Positions 8,851 to 17,474 of a stretch of 64,000 nt of DNA are shown here, piece after piece. Origin of the DNA: Phosphoribacter sp037046615 (GTDB lineage Bacteria > Actinomycetota > Actinomycetes > Actinomycetales > Dermatophilaceae). A program made the position numbers and the translations under genes. Location: contig JBAOHD010000018.1 of assembly GCA_037046615.1 (NCBI GenBank), positions 247,711 to 311,710 of the forward strand, given 5' to 3'. The notes below the pieces were generated by a model. It was given only the letters and a program-made list of their open reading frames with translations, was not told the origin of the DNA and searched no databases. The number at the start of each line of letters is the position of its first letter. The first letter of the stretch is position 1.

Positions 8851-11463
8851 GGTCAGGTGATCGGTGCCCGGCCGGGACGAGGTCCCGGGGTCGGGCCACG
8901 GCGAGGTCTCCGGGTCGGGCCACGACGACGGCGTGGGGTCGGGCCACGGCGGAGTGGGGGAGCCACCGGGCGACTGTGGCGGGAGTGCCTCGGCCTGGGC
9001 GGCACGCCGTGCAGCGGCGAGCCGGCGACGCTCCCAGAAGTAGGTCACGAGCAGAGCAACCACGCCCACGAAGGCCAAGCTCACGACGGTGACCCCGACG
9101 TCGGATCCGACAACACCCCGGCCCCCCAGCAGCCCGAAGCAGAAGATCGACAGTGGCGCCAACGCCAATCCCGCCAGCTTCGAGCGTGGGCTGACGAACG
9201 TCCCCGAACCCAACGATGGGTCGAGGGAAATCGGGACACCTGAGCGACCGGTCCGGGCAGCCTCCTCGATCACCCCTCGTGATAACCGCCGGAACGTGTG
9301 CTCTTCGCGTCGGCGAGCGACGACGAGCAGACCGAGCGCCACGGCAGATCCGACTCCGATCGCGACGGCCGGGAGGACGAGGCTCCCGGTCTGCCCGACC
9401 CGGGTCCGGGAGGCAGCCTCCACCCACCCCAGGACGACGGCGGCCACGAGGACCCGCTGCGTCCGCCGCCAGAAGCCAGAACTCCCCGGCAGCCACGGGA
9501 AGGGCTTCGGGTCAGGCAGTCGGTCCACGAATGACGCCGGGGTCTGAACGGAGATCAGTCCACTCACGGTCGCTGCTGGGGTTTCGCCCAACGCGCTGCG
9601 CTGCTGCTGCCGCACGGCATACCGCCGACGCGTTTGAGCAATCCGCAACAACCAACCGCCGAAGATGACGCTCCCCCCAAGGACAGCGACGACCTGGGCT
9701 CCATTCGCGGGCGTCGTGCCCATCGCGACAGCCAGCCCCACGACCAACGGCAGCCCGACGAGCGCAACTCCCCACCATGCCTGCCAGGAGATGGTGAGGC
9801 GGGACGCGGGATACGGATCCGGATCGACCGCCGGCACGACGTAGGGGACACGGTCCTGTGCAGACCTGGCCGCGAGCAGGCGCACGAGTTCACGCCTGGC
9901 CCACGACTCACGCCGCCGGGCGGTCGACAGCGTCCACCACGCGAGGATGAGGAAACAGATCGTCATCGAGTTCACCACCCCAAGGCCGGAGTCTGGAGCG
10001 CCGACGACCGGGTTGGCGCCGGCCACCCAGAGGACTGGAAGAGCTCCGAGCAGCACGTATGCCGTGGCACGAGCGATCCCGGGAGACATCTTCGAACCGG
10101 GATACGGCTCTGGGTCAACGGCTTCGCTCGCCGGCGGCACCGAGCCGCCACGTCCCGACCAGACTGTGGCACCGGCCCCGCCGGGGGATGCCTTCAGTTG
10201 GCGGCGCTTCTCCCACACATACGAGACCCCAAGAGCTGCCGGGAACAGGGTAGACATGACGACCGTCACGGCAATCCATTCGGTGTCCATGACCTTGGTC
10301 CCGGAAGCGGGGATCGCCACGAACCAGGCCACGACGACCAACCCCAAGGCGGCAATTTTCGACTGGGGAGCCACGAGTGTTCCGGCCCGCCAGGACGGGT
10401 CTAGCTGACTGGTCACGACACCTACGCGTGTTTTCGCAGCCTCCAGGATGGCGGCGCGCGCCCGCTCCCGGAAGATCCACTCCTCCTTTCGACGAGCGAC
10501 GAAGAGATGTCGCATCGCCAGAGCGAAGATGAGCGGCACGAGGAGCGCTGCCCTCTGCAGGCGTGACTCCGACCCGATCATCGAGCTGGATGCAACAGAC
10601 CCCCAGGCAAACCCGCCCACGAAGATCAGGAGTCGTTGGAAGAAACGGAGGTGAGACGCCGAGAGTTGCCCACCTGGAAAGGGCTCCGGGTCGGGCACAT
10701 AGTCGCCGTTGGTGGGCAGCGGGTGCCCGGCCGCTGATAAGGCGGCGCGCTGTGCCTGGCGCGCGGCATACCGATTGCGCGCCTGGGCGATCCGCAACAG
10801 CCAGATGCCGGCACCGAAGCTCAGGGGGCTCAACACAACGGCAGCCCACAAGACATCTGGCCGGCGCCCGGCACTGACGATGAGCACGATGAGCGGAGCA
10901 ACCAGGAGAATGGCGCCCCACACGACTTCGGCCCGGGGTGTGAGGGTGGCATTCGGGTAGGGATCCGGGTCAACGCCCTCAACCACCCGAGCGACCCCGG
11001 TCTCTGCCGACAGTGCCGCCATCTCACGGACGAGCTGGCGTCGGGCCCAGGCTTGGCTACGGCGAGCGATTGACAGCGCCCACCAGGCGAGCGTCGCGAG
11101 ACACACCGCCGCTACGGTGCCGTTACCGAGATCTCTCTCTCGACCGAGGAGTGCTCGCACGTACGCGACGCCCCACACCACCACCATGAGCCAGATGAGG
11201 ACGTATCCGACCCCACGAACCTGCCCGGAGACGCGTCGCAGGAGTGCGTAGGGTTCGGGATCGGGCACGGCGAGTGGTTGGGGACTCGACGGCGGAGTGG
11301 GTGCGTAACTAGGCGGGGTCGACCTTGTCGTCAGGGGAACGCCCCACGGCCCGATCTCCGGATCCTCACGGGATCTGGGGGTTGGGGAGGAGTCTCCCGA
11401 CACTGCTGGGGGCTCCGTCCAGGGCGAACTCATGGCGGCAGCATAGGTGGACCCGGGCGGCAT
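8755..11463 (-). CDS. Unrecognised multi-pass membrane protein made of two fused ~390-residue repeats
   Basis: I do not recognise this 902-residue protein. Two homologous units (about residues 67-425 and 449-835) each contain three blocks opened by a DP-x-P-Y/F motif: DPEPY 69, DPDPYP 165, DPEPFP 258, then DPEPYP 450, DPDPYP 547, DPKPFP 651. Each motif precedes a pair of hydrophobic helices and a basic stretch (for example WLLRIAQARNRYAARQ and ARRKEEWIFRERARA). A LDPSWRAGTL-SP-RSK element lies before the last helix pair of each unit. The tail (~840-902) has Pro-Trp-Pro-Asp-Pro repeats. The N-terminal ~60 residues are Pro/Ser-rich and probably disordered. A later ATG at 11433 is an alternative start. 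It is followed downstream by a 96-base antisense overlap with ftsY. Confidence 0.75.
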   Translation of the reverse strand: MPPGSTYAAAMSSPWTEPPAVSGDSSPTPRSREDPEIGPWGVPLTTRSTPPSYAPTPPSSPQPLAVPDPEPYALLRRVSGQVRGVGYVLIWLMVVVWGVAYVRALLGRERDLGNGTVAAVCLATLAWWALSIARRSQAWARRQLVREMAALSAETGVARVVEGVDPDPYPNATLTPRAEVVWGAILLVAPLIVLIVSAGRRPDVLWAAVVLSPLSFGAGIWLLRIAQARNRYAARQAQRAALSAAGHPLPTNGDYVPDPEPFPGGQLSASHLRFFQRLLIFVGGFAWGSVASSSMIGSESRLQRAALLVPLIFALAMRHLFVARRKEEWIFRERARAAILEAAKTRVGVVTSQLDPSWRAGTLVAPQSKIAALGLVVVAWFVAIPASGTKVMDTEWIAVTVVMSTLFPAALGVSYVWEKRRQLKASPGGAGATVWSGRGGSVPPASEAVDPEPYPGSKMSPGIARATAYVLLGALPVLWVAGANPVVGAPDSGLGVVNSMTICFLILAWWTLSTARRRESWARRELVRLLAARSAQDRVPYVVPAVDPDPYPASRLTISWQAWWGVALVGLPLVVGLAVAMGTTPANGAQVVAVLGGSVIFGGWLLRIAQTRRRYAVRQQQRSALGETPAATVSGLISVQTPASFVDRLPDPKPFPWLPGSSGFWRRTQRVLVAAVVLGWVEAASRTRVGQTGSLVLPAVAIGVGSAVALGLLVVARRREEHTFRRLSRGVIEEAARTGRSGVPISLDPSLGSGTFVSPRSKLAGLALAPLSIFCFGLLGGRGVVGSDVGVTVVSLAFVGVVALLVTYFWERRRLAAARRAAQAEALPPQSPGGSPTPPWPDPTPSSWPDPETSPWPDPGTSSRPGTDHLTSVEDGVDKCRRVERSEVVGAFAEPDEFDRHS

Positions 11464-11505
11464 CCAATCGGAGGCAGGGCGACGCGCTCCACGGACAGGT
11501 GGAGC

Positions 11506-12741
11506 TCACGTCCATCGGGCGTTCGACGGCGCAATCTCGACCCCGGCCCGCGCTGCCAGTGCAGCTCGGTGTTGACGCCGATGTTCCCAGAAGTACGTGG
11601 AGACCAACGACCCGAGCAACAGCGGACTCAAAGCCACCCCGGCAAGCATGACTTCCTCCGGGATGACGCCGACCGCCGCCATCAGCGGCAACAGCACCCA
11701 CGCAAGGGGGACGAGAGCCATCCCCCGAAGCTTCGATCGCGGTGATGTCAGTGTGCCAGCACTCCATGAGGGGTCAAGGGAGACGGTGACGAGCCGCTCG
11801 CGCGTGTGGGCCGCCTGCAGAATGGCTGCCCGAGCGCTCACCCGGAACACCCACTCTTCACGACGACGCACGATGAGCAGCACCAAGGCAGCCAGGCCAT
11901 AAACGGCCAGCGCACCGGCGCCATTGATGATCGTCGCACGATCCGGCCCTCTCGGTGATGAGGTCACCGCCACCGACGTCCGTAGCACCAGCACCACTCC
12001 CGCCGCCACCAAGACGCGCTGGATCCGTCGTAACGCTGCTGCGCTCATCCGGATCGCGGCGAACGGTTCGGGATCGGCGACATAGTCACCGTCCGGAGGC
12101 ACGACGGCGCCGGATGCCGCTGCCCGCAGACGGAACTCCTGGCGCGCGGCATACCTGCTCCGCGCCTGCGCGATTCGCAAGAGCCAGCCGCCGAGCAGCA
12201 GGCCCCCGGGAACGAACACGATGGCCTGCCGCGCGAGGACACTGTGGCCCGTAAACGCGGCCACCAGCGCTGTGACAGCGGGACCCAGCAGAATGATCCC
12301 GCCCCAGACTGCTTCGCTCCGAGGTCTGAGCGCGGCCTGAGGATACGGGTCGGGATCGGTGCCATCCACGACGCGGGGGATGCCGTCACCGGCAGACAGC
12401 GCGGCCGACTCCCTGACGATCTGACGACGTTTCCAGGTCTCTCGTCGGCGAGCGACCGACAAGGCCCACCATGCCATCAGGCCGATCAAGAGCAGGGCGT
12501 AGTGGCCCCCGCTGAGCGCGCCCGGATGGTCGTTCCTCGACGACGGGCCACCAACGATCACGACCCACAGCAGTGGTGCGAGCCCGATCAAGGTGTATCC
12601 GACGCCCCGGGCGGCTCCGGGGCTTCGTCGCGAACCGGCATACGGCTCGGGGTCAGGGACGGCAACTGGTGGGCCGCCAGCGACTCGAGGGAGCATCACG
12701 CGCAGCCAAGTCTGACGGGGCTGCCGCTGGGTCGGTCCCAC
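11506..12741 (-). CDS. Unrecognised membrane protein, single-unit paralogue of the next gene
   Basis: This 411-residue protein is one full copy of the unit found twice in the downstream gene: VPDPEPYAG, then GVGYTLIGL, WALSVARRRETWKRR, GTDPDPYPQAAL, WLLRIAQARSRYAARQ, GDYVADPEPF, RRREEWVFRVSARAAILQAA, VSLDPSWSAGTLTSPRSK and a final YFWEHRR. It has about six hydrophobic helices, arranged as three pairs each preceded by a DP-x-P motif. It lies 42 bases upstream of the two-unit gene on the same strand, so the pair is probably one transcript that arose by tandem duplication followed by fusion. The function is unknown. There is no signal peptide, catalytic motif or known domain that I can see. Confidence 0.75.
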   Translation of the reverse strand: MGPTQRQPRQTWLRVMLPRVAGGPPVAVPDPEPYAGSRRSPGAARGVGYTLIGLAPLLWVVIVGGPSSRNDHPGALSGGHYALLLIGLMAWWALSVARRRETWKRRQIVRESAALSAGDGIPRVVDGTDPDPYPQAALRPRSEAVWGGIILLGPAVTALVAAFTGHSVLARQAIVFVPGGLLLGGWLLRIAQARSRYAARQEFRLRAAASGAVVPPDGDYVADPEPFAAIRMSAAALRRIQRVLVAAGVVLVLRTSVAVTSSPRGPDRATIINGAGALAVYGLAALVLLIVRRREEWVFRVSARAAILQAAHTRERLVTVSLDPSWSAGTLTSPRSKLRGMALVPLAWVLLPLMAAVGVIPEEVMLAGVALSPLLLGSLVSTYFWEHRRQHRAALAARAGVEIAPSNARWT

Positions 12742-12895
12742 GAGGTGCCGAGTCGGCGGGCCAGCTCATCCGAGTAGCTTAGGCGGCTGCGCTCGCAGGC
12801 GGAGTAACCCAGAACTTACGTCCCAGCTCCACCCGCAACATCAGCGAAACACGAGGTGCCGTGCCGAGAAACGCTGCCTCGCGACATTGGGCCCC

Positions 12896-14293
12896 ATGGA
12901 AACGATCAACGCAGGCGACACGGCTTGGGTGCTGGGAAGCGCGGGGCTCGTCCTGCTCATGACGCCAGGGCTCGCCCTCTTCTACGGCGGCATGGTGCGG
13001 GCCAAGAGTGTCCTCAACATGATGATGATGAGCTTCATCGCCCTCGGGACGGTCGCGCTCGCATGGGTGCTTTGGGGCTATGGCGAGAGCTTCGGCACGT
13101 CCCTGGACGGTTTTGGTCTGGTCGGCAACCCAGTCGGGCATATCGGCCTTGACGACCTGTTGAGTGCCGACGCGGTCATGGGCCCCCCGGGGCACCAGAT
13201 CCCGACCTTGGCGTTCGCCGCCTTCCAAGCGACCTTCGCGATCATCGCGGTGGCACTCGTGAGCGGCGCCATTGCCGACCGAGCGAAGTTTTCGACCTGG
13301 ACCGTCTTTACGGTGTTGTGGGCGACGATCGTGTATTTCCCTGTCGCGCACTGGGTTTTCGACTTCAGCACCGCCCACCCACTCCTGGCGGCTGGATCGC
13401 AACACATCTCAAAGCGATCGACTTCGCCGGTGGCACGGTCTTGGAAATCAACTGTGGCGCAGCGGGACTGGCGCTGGCCCTCGTCGTCGGCAAGCGCCTC
13501 GGCTTTCGCAAGGATCCGATGCGCCCACACAACCTCACGCTGGTCATGCTCGGCGCCGGGTTGCTCTGGTTTGGCTGGTTCGGCTTCAACGCGGGCTCGA
13601 TGCTGGCGGCCACCGGAGGCACCGCAGTCGTCTGGATGAACACTCTCGTCGCGGGCGCGGCGGGAATGCTGGCCTGGCTCGGCGTCGAACGCGTCCGCGA
13701 CGGCCACCCCACGTCGCTCGGTGCCGCGTCGGGTCTCGTCGCGGGTCTCGTGGCGATCACGCCGTCCTGCTCTGCGGTCACCCCGATGGGGGCCATCGCG
13801 ATCGGTGCCATCGCTGGCGCGCTCTGTGCGTATGCCGTGGCCTGGAAGTTCCGCTACGGCTACGACGACAGCCTCGACGTCGTCGGAGTGCACCTCGTCG
13901 GCGGCCTTGTCGGCACCATCGGCATCGGCTTCTTCGCGAGCAAGTCTGCCCCGGCGGGGGTCGACGGACTGCTCGCCGGGGGAGGTGTCGACCAGCTTCT
14001 GGCGTCAAGTCGTGGCTGCGCTCGCCGTCTTGATCTTCTCGTTCGTCCTGACCGGAGCCCTCGGCCTGGCCCTGCACCGCACGCTCGGCTTCCGCGTCGA
14101 GCGCGACGACGAGATGCGCGGAGTCGACTTGTCCGAACACCTGGAAACGGCATACGACCTCGTCGCACGCGGTGGCCGCCTCGGGGTCGGTTCTGCGGCC
14201 GTGCACTTGCCCGATGCCCGCCATCACGACGGTCACGCCCCCTCAAGCGCGATCGACGCCCTCACCACGCCACCGCAAGGGGACCTCGCATGA
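12896..14293 (+). CDS. amtB: Ammonium transporter AmtB, frame broken at three sites
   Basis: Ammonium channel, about 11 membrane helices. The N-terminal part shows TPGLALFYGGMVRAKSVLNMMMMS, and the middle AGAGLLWFGWFGFNAGS and the later VDGLLAGG and HRTLGFRV stretches are typical. Continuity requires extra bases at 13382 and 13386 (near the HP-S-GGWIATH segment) and at 13996 (before FWRQVVAAL), each at a codon boundary. Otherwise the protein is complete and I treat it as intact. The ATG at 12896 is preferred over an in-frame TTG at 12887. The stop overlaps the glnB start (ATGA). A GTAAC-N6-CTTAC element at 12803-12818 upstream is weakly GlnR-like. Confidence 0.9.
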
Positions 14294-14628
14294 AGCTCAT
14301 CACCGCCATTGTCAAACCCCACCAGTTGGAGAGTGTCAAGGAAGCGCTCGAGGCATTCGGCGTGCACGGGATGACCGTCAGCGAGGCTTCGGGATACGGT
14401 CGGCAGCGCGGACACAGCGAGGTGTATCGCGGGGCCGAATACCAAATCGACTTCGTGCCCAAGGTGCGGATCGAAATCCTCGCGGAGGCGCAGGACACGG
14501 CGGGCATCGTTGAGGTCATCGCGAATGCGGCGCGCACGGGAAGGATCGGCGACGGCAAGATCTGGGTCGTGCCGGTGGACGATGTCGTGCGCGTCCGCAC
14601 CGGTGACCACGGTCACGCCGCGCTCTAG
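14290..14628 (+). CDS. glnB: Nitrogen regulatory protein PII
   Basis: PII is the trimeric signal protein that reads 2-oxoglutarate and ATP/ADP and blocks AmtB. The 112-residue length is exactly typical. The T-loop carries Tyr51 in YRGAEYQIDF, the site modified by GlnD. The C-terminal signature TGRIGDGKIWVVPVDDVVRVRTG is present. The start codon overlaps the amtB stop by four bases and glnD follows 21 bases later, giving the conserved amtB-glnB(K)-glnD nitrogen operon. The family could equally be called GlnK because of its coupling to amtB. Confidence 0.96.
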   Translation: MKLITAIVKPHQLESVKEALEAFGVHGMTVSEASGYGRQRGHSEVYRGAEYQIDFVPKVRIEILAEAQDTAGIVEVIANAARTGRIGDGKIWVVPVDDVVRVRTGDHGHAAL

Positions 14629-14649
14629 GTCGCGACGCGAGCAACCTCG

Positions 14650-17010
14650 ATGATCACGGCGTCCACGCCCGGGGCCAACGCGCGGGCTCACCGCACGGCC
14701 GAGACCCGGGCCTGCCTCGGCGACCTATGGGGGAGGGCTACGGGCGGGGTCGACCCTGACGGGGTGGCGCTGGCTTTCGTGGGCAGCTATGCCAGGGGCG
14801 AGCCTGGACCGCATTCCGACCTCGACCTTGTCCTGCTCCACGACGCGGGGGGCAAGCTCTTACGCAGGACGGGTGGGCACCCCGAGCTCGATGACCTCGC
14901 CCACGCATTGTGGTATCCGCTGTGGGACAACGGAATCCGCGTCGACCACTCGGTCCGCACCGTCGCTGAATGCCGGTCCGTAGCCGAGTCAGACCTGAGC
15001 GCGGCCGTCGCGCTCCTGGACCTGAGCTTCGTCGCTGGTGACCCGTCGGTGGTTGAGGCCGCCCGGACCGCGGTCGCGCACGACTGGCGCAAGGCGTCCC
15101 GTGGACGCCTGGGGGAGGTCGTCGCAGCGGTGACGGCGCGGCATACCCGCTTTGGTGATGCCGCGCACCTGCTCGCGCCCCAGCTCAAGGAGTCCCGAGG
15201 GGGACTTCGAGACATGACCGTGCTGCGGGCCCTGACCGCCGCGTGGTTGGCGGATCGACCGCACGGCGACGTCGACGCGGCATACCAACGGCTGCTCGAT
15301 GTCCGCGATGCCCTTCACGACGAAACCGGGCGAGCACGTGAGGTGCTGGACCGCGACTCCCTCCCCGGGGTCGCTGCCCGGCTCAGCCTTGACGGTCGGG
15401 ACGACGCCCTCCGTCACGTGTTCGCGGCCGCTCGCGTCGTGGCGTATGCCCTCGACGGCACAGTGCGACGAGCATCGCAGGGTGCGGCCGCACGTCGGCT
15501 GCGGATCGGGCCGAGGCGGCCTCAGCTGCGCTCCCTCGGGCACGGGTTCTTTGAGCACGAGGGTGAGGTGGTCATCGGTCCCGGCCTCGACCCCGCGGCC
15601 TCCGCGCTGCATCTGTCCCTCCGGGCAGCAGCGACAGCAGCGAGTGCTGGATTGCCGTTGTCGCGAGCGACCCTCACGCACGTGGCCCGCGACGTGGCAA
15701 CGGCGCCTCCGACGTGGGATGCGACGGCCCGGGACCTCCTCGGCCGCGTCCTCGCGGGTGGCCCGGCGCTCGTGCCCCTGTGGGAGGCCCTCGACCTGGC
15801 CGGCATCGTGTCCGCCTGGCTCCCGGAATGGGATCTCGTGCGGTGCCTCCCACAGCACAACCCCGTGCACCGGCATAGCGTCGACCGACATTCCATCGAA
15901 GCGGTCGCGGCCGCCGCCTCCCTCCTGCGCGATGTCGCCCGGCCGGATCTGCTCCTGGTCGCAGCGCTGCTGCACGACCTCGGCAAGGCTCACGCCACAC
16001 ACTCACACCCCGCAGCCGGGGTCGCGATCGCTCGGACCGTCCTGGACCGATGGGGTATGCCGTCCGCCGACGTCCAGATCGTGCTCACCCTCATCGCCGA
16101 GCACCTGACGCTCGCCGACCTCGCGACCCGGCGCGACCCCGACGACCCGGAGACCGTCCGGGCCTTGGCCGAGGCCGTCGGAGGCGATCTCGCGATGGTG
16201 GATTTGCTCCGGGCGCTGACGGTCGCCGACGCTCGCGCGACGGGGGGAGCGGCGTGGACCTCGTGGCGTGGCTGCCTCATCGAGCAGCTCGTGGGTGCCA
16301 CGCGGACGGCTTTGAGTTCAGCCGAGCACGCTCCGAGACCCATCGAGGATGGCGCGGTGGCAGAAGCAGGCCTCGGTCGCCATGGGAGCCGGTCACCTGC
16401 AGGTGTCGAGGTCGATGTGGTTCCGGCGGAGCCTGGGGTGTATCGCCTGCAGGTCGTCGCGCCGGACCGGGTAGGCCTGTTCGCGGATGTCGCGGGACTC
16501 CTCGCGGTTGCCGGGTATGCCGTCTTGTCTGCCCGTGTGCGCACTGACGGTGCCGTGGCTGTCCAGCAGTGGCATGTCGAGGGCGACGGAGGGATGGGGC
16601 CAGAAGCGATCGAGGTCGCCCGCAACCTCGGCCGGCTCACCGCCGGGGACACGGCTCCGCTGCGGCGCCTGGCGCGGCATACCTCGTCGGTCGTGACCGG
16701 CGACGGTGCCCCAGCAGGCACCCGCTCCGACACGAGGCACGACGTAGTCGTGACGGTGATCCCTGCAGCGTCGGCAACAGCGACCGTCCTCGAGGTCAGG
16801 GCGGCGGACCGCCTGGGCCTCCTGCACCGCATTGGAGGTGCACTCGTGGCGGCCGGGGTGAGCGTCCGCAGCGCTCACGTCGAGACCCTCGCCGGTCAGG
16901 CCAGCGATGCCTTCTATCTCACCGATAGCCTCGGTGGACCGTTGTCGGCGACCTTGGCGGAGCGGGTGGTGGTCGGCGTGACGCTCGCGATCTCGGAGCA
17001 GCGCCCCTAA
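14650..17010 (+). CDS. glnD: PII-modifying nucleotidyltransferase GlnD
   Basis: GlnD attaches and removes a nucleotide on the PII T-loop tyrosine. In actinobacteria such as Corynebacterium the modification is adenylylation, so the exact donor here is not certain. The 786-residue protein has a nucleotidyltransferase domain with GSYARGEPGPHSDLDLV (from ~residue 44), a GlnD linker with KESRGGLRDM, an HD phosphohydrolase domain (HSVDRHS and LLHDLGKAHATHSHPAAG near 430-450), and two C-terminal ACT domains (around VVAPDRVGLFADVAGLL and VRAADRLGLLHRIGGAL) that sense glutamine. It completes the amtB-glnB-glnD operon. Confidence 0.95.
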   Translation: MITASTPGANARAHRTAETRACLGDLWGRATGGVDPDGVALAFVGSYARGEPGPHSDLDLVLLHDAGGKLLRRTGGHPELDDLAHALWYPLWDNGIRVDHSVRTVAECRSVAESDLSAAVALLDLSFVAGDPSVVEAARTAVAHDWRKASRGRLGEVVAAVTARHTRFGDAAHLLAPQLKESRGGLRDMTVLRALTAAWLADRPHGDVDAAYQRLLDVRDALHDETGRAREVLDRDSLPGVAARLSLDGRDDALRHVFAAARVVAYALDGTVRRASQGAAARRLRIGPRRPQLRSLGHGFFEHEGEVVIGPGLDPAASALHLSLRAAATAASAGLPLSRATLTHVARDVATAPPTWDATARDLLGRVLAGGPALVPLWEALDLAGIVSAWLPEWDLVRCLPQHNPVHRHSVDRHSIEAVAAAASLLRDVARPDLLLVAALLHDLGKAHATHSHPAAGVAIARTVLDRWGMPSADVQIVLTLIAEHLTLADLATRRDPDDPETVRALAEAVGGDLAMVDLLRALTVADARATGGAAWTSWRGCLIEQLVGATRTALSSAEHAPRPIEDGAVAEAGLGRHGSRSPAGVEVDVVPAEPGVYRLQVVAPDRVGLFADVAGLLAVAGYAVLSARVRTDGAVAVQQWHVEGDGGMGPEAIEVARNLGRLTAGDTAPLRRLARHTSSVVTGDGAPAGTRSDTRHDVVVTVIPAASATATVLEVRAADRLGLLHRIGGALVAAGVSVRSAHVETLAGQASDAFYLTDSLGGPLSATLAERVVVGVTLAISEQRP

Positions 17011-17014
17011 CTCG

Positions 17015-17422
17015 TCATCGGTTGCGCGCGGACAGGACGCAAAACTCGTTGCCCTCGGGGTCCGCGAGGACGGTCCACGACACCTCAGCGCTCTGGCCGA
17101 CGTCGACCCGCGTGGCACCCCGGGCGATGAGCGCAGCGATCTCCGCGTCACGGTCCTGGGACAGATGCGGGGCGAGGTCGATGTGGAGTCGATTCTTGAC
17201 CGACTTGCCCTCCGGGACCGGGACGAACACGATGCCCTGTGGTTGTCGGCGCCAGTCGGCGTCGTCCTCCACTCGCCCCTGGGCGTCCACCCAGCGCGGC
17301 ACGATCACGACCTCGTCATCGGATGCGTAGACGGTGACGAAGTCGAGGGTTTCGGCCCACCAGCGACCAAGGGTGGCGATGTCGTGGGCGTCGACAACGA
17401 CGGAATACCAGTGGAGGCTCAT
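17015..17422 (-). CDS. VOC-superfamily (glyoxalase-like) protein
   Basis: This 135-residue protein starts MSLHWYSVVVDAHDIATLGRWWAETLDF and ends SWTVLADPEGNEFCVLSARNR, the typical halves of a vicinal-oxygen-chelate domain of the DUF/glyoxalase_6 type found widely in actinobacteria. The substrate is unknown. It lies on the opposite strand between glnD and ffh, converging on glnD (4 bases apart) and diverging from ffh with 52 bases between starts. No regulatory hint is visible. Confidence 0.85.
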   Translation of the reverse strand: MSLHWYSVVVDAHDIATLGRWWAETLDFVTVYASDDEVVIVPRWVDAQGRVEDDADWRRQPQGIVFVPVPEGKSVKNRLHIDLAPHLSQDRDAEIAALIARGATRVDVGQSAEVSWTVLADPEGNEFCVLSARNR

Positions 17423-17474
17423 GGTGCCAACGGTAGACGCGAGCGCCGACAGGGTCGGAAGGTAAGGTTTCCAG

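Noticed and set aside
12803..12818. GlnR box upstream of amtB
   Set aside because: Only the GTAAC half fits; the second half (CTTAC) does not match GAAAC, so I mention it in the gene entry but do not call a site.
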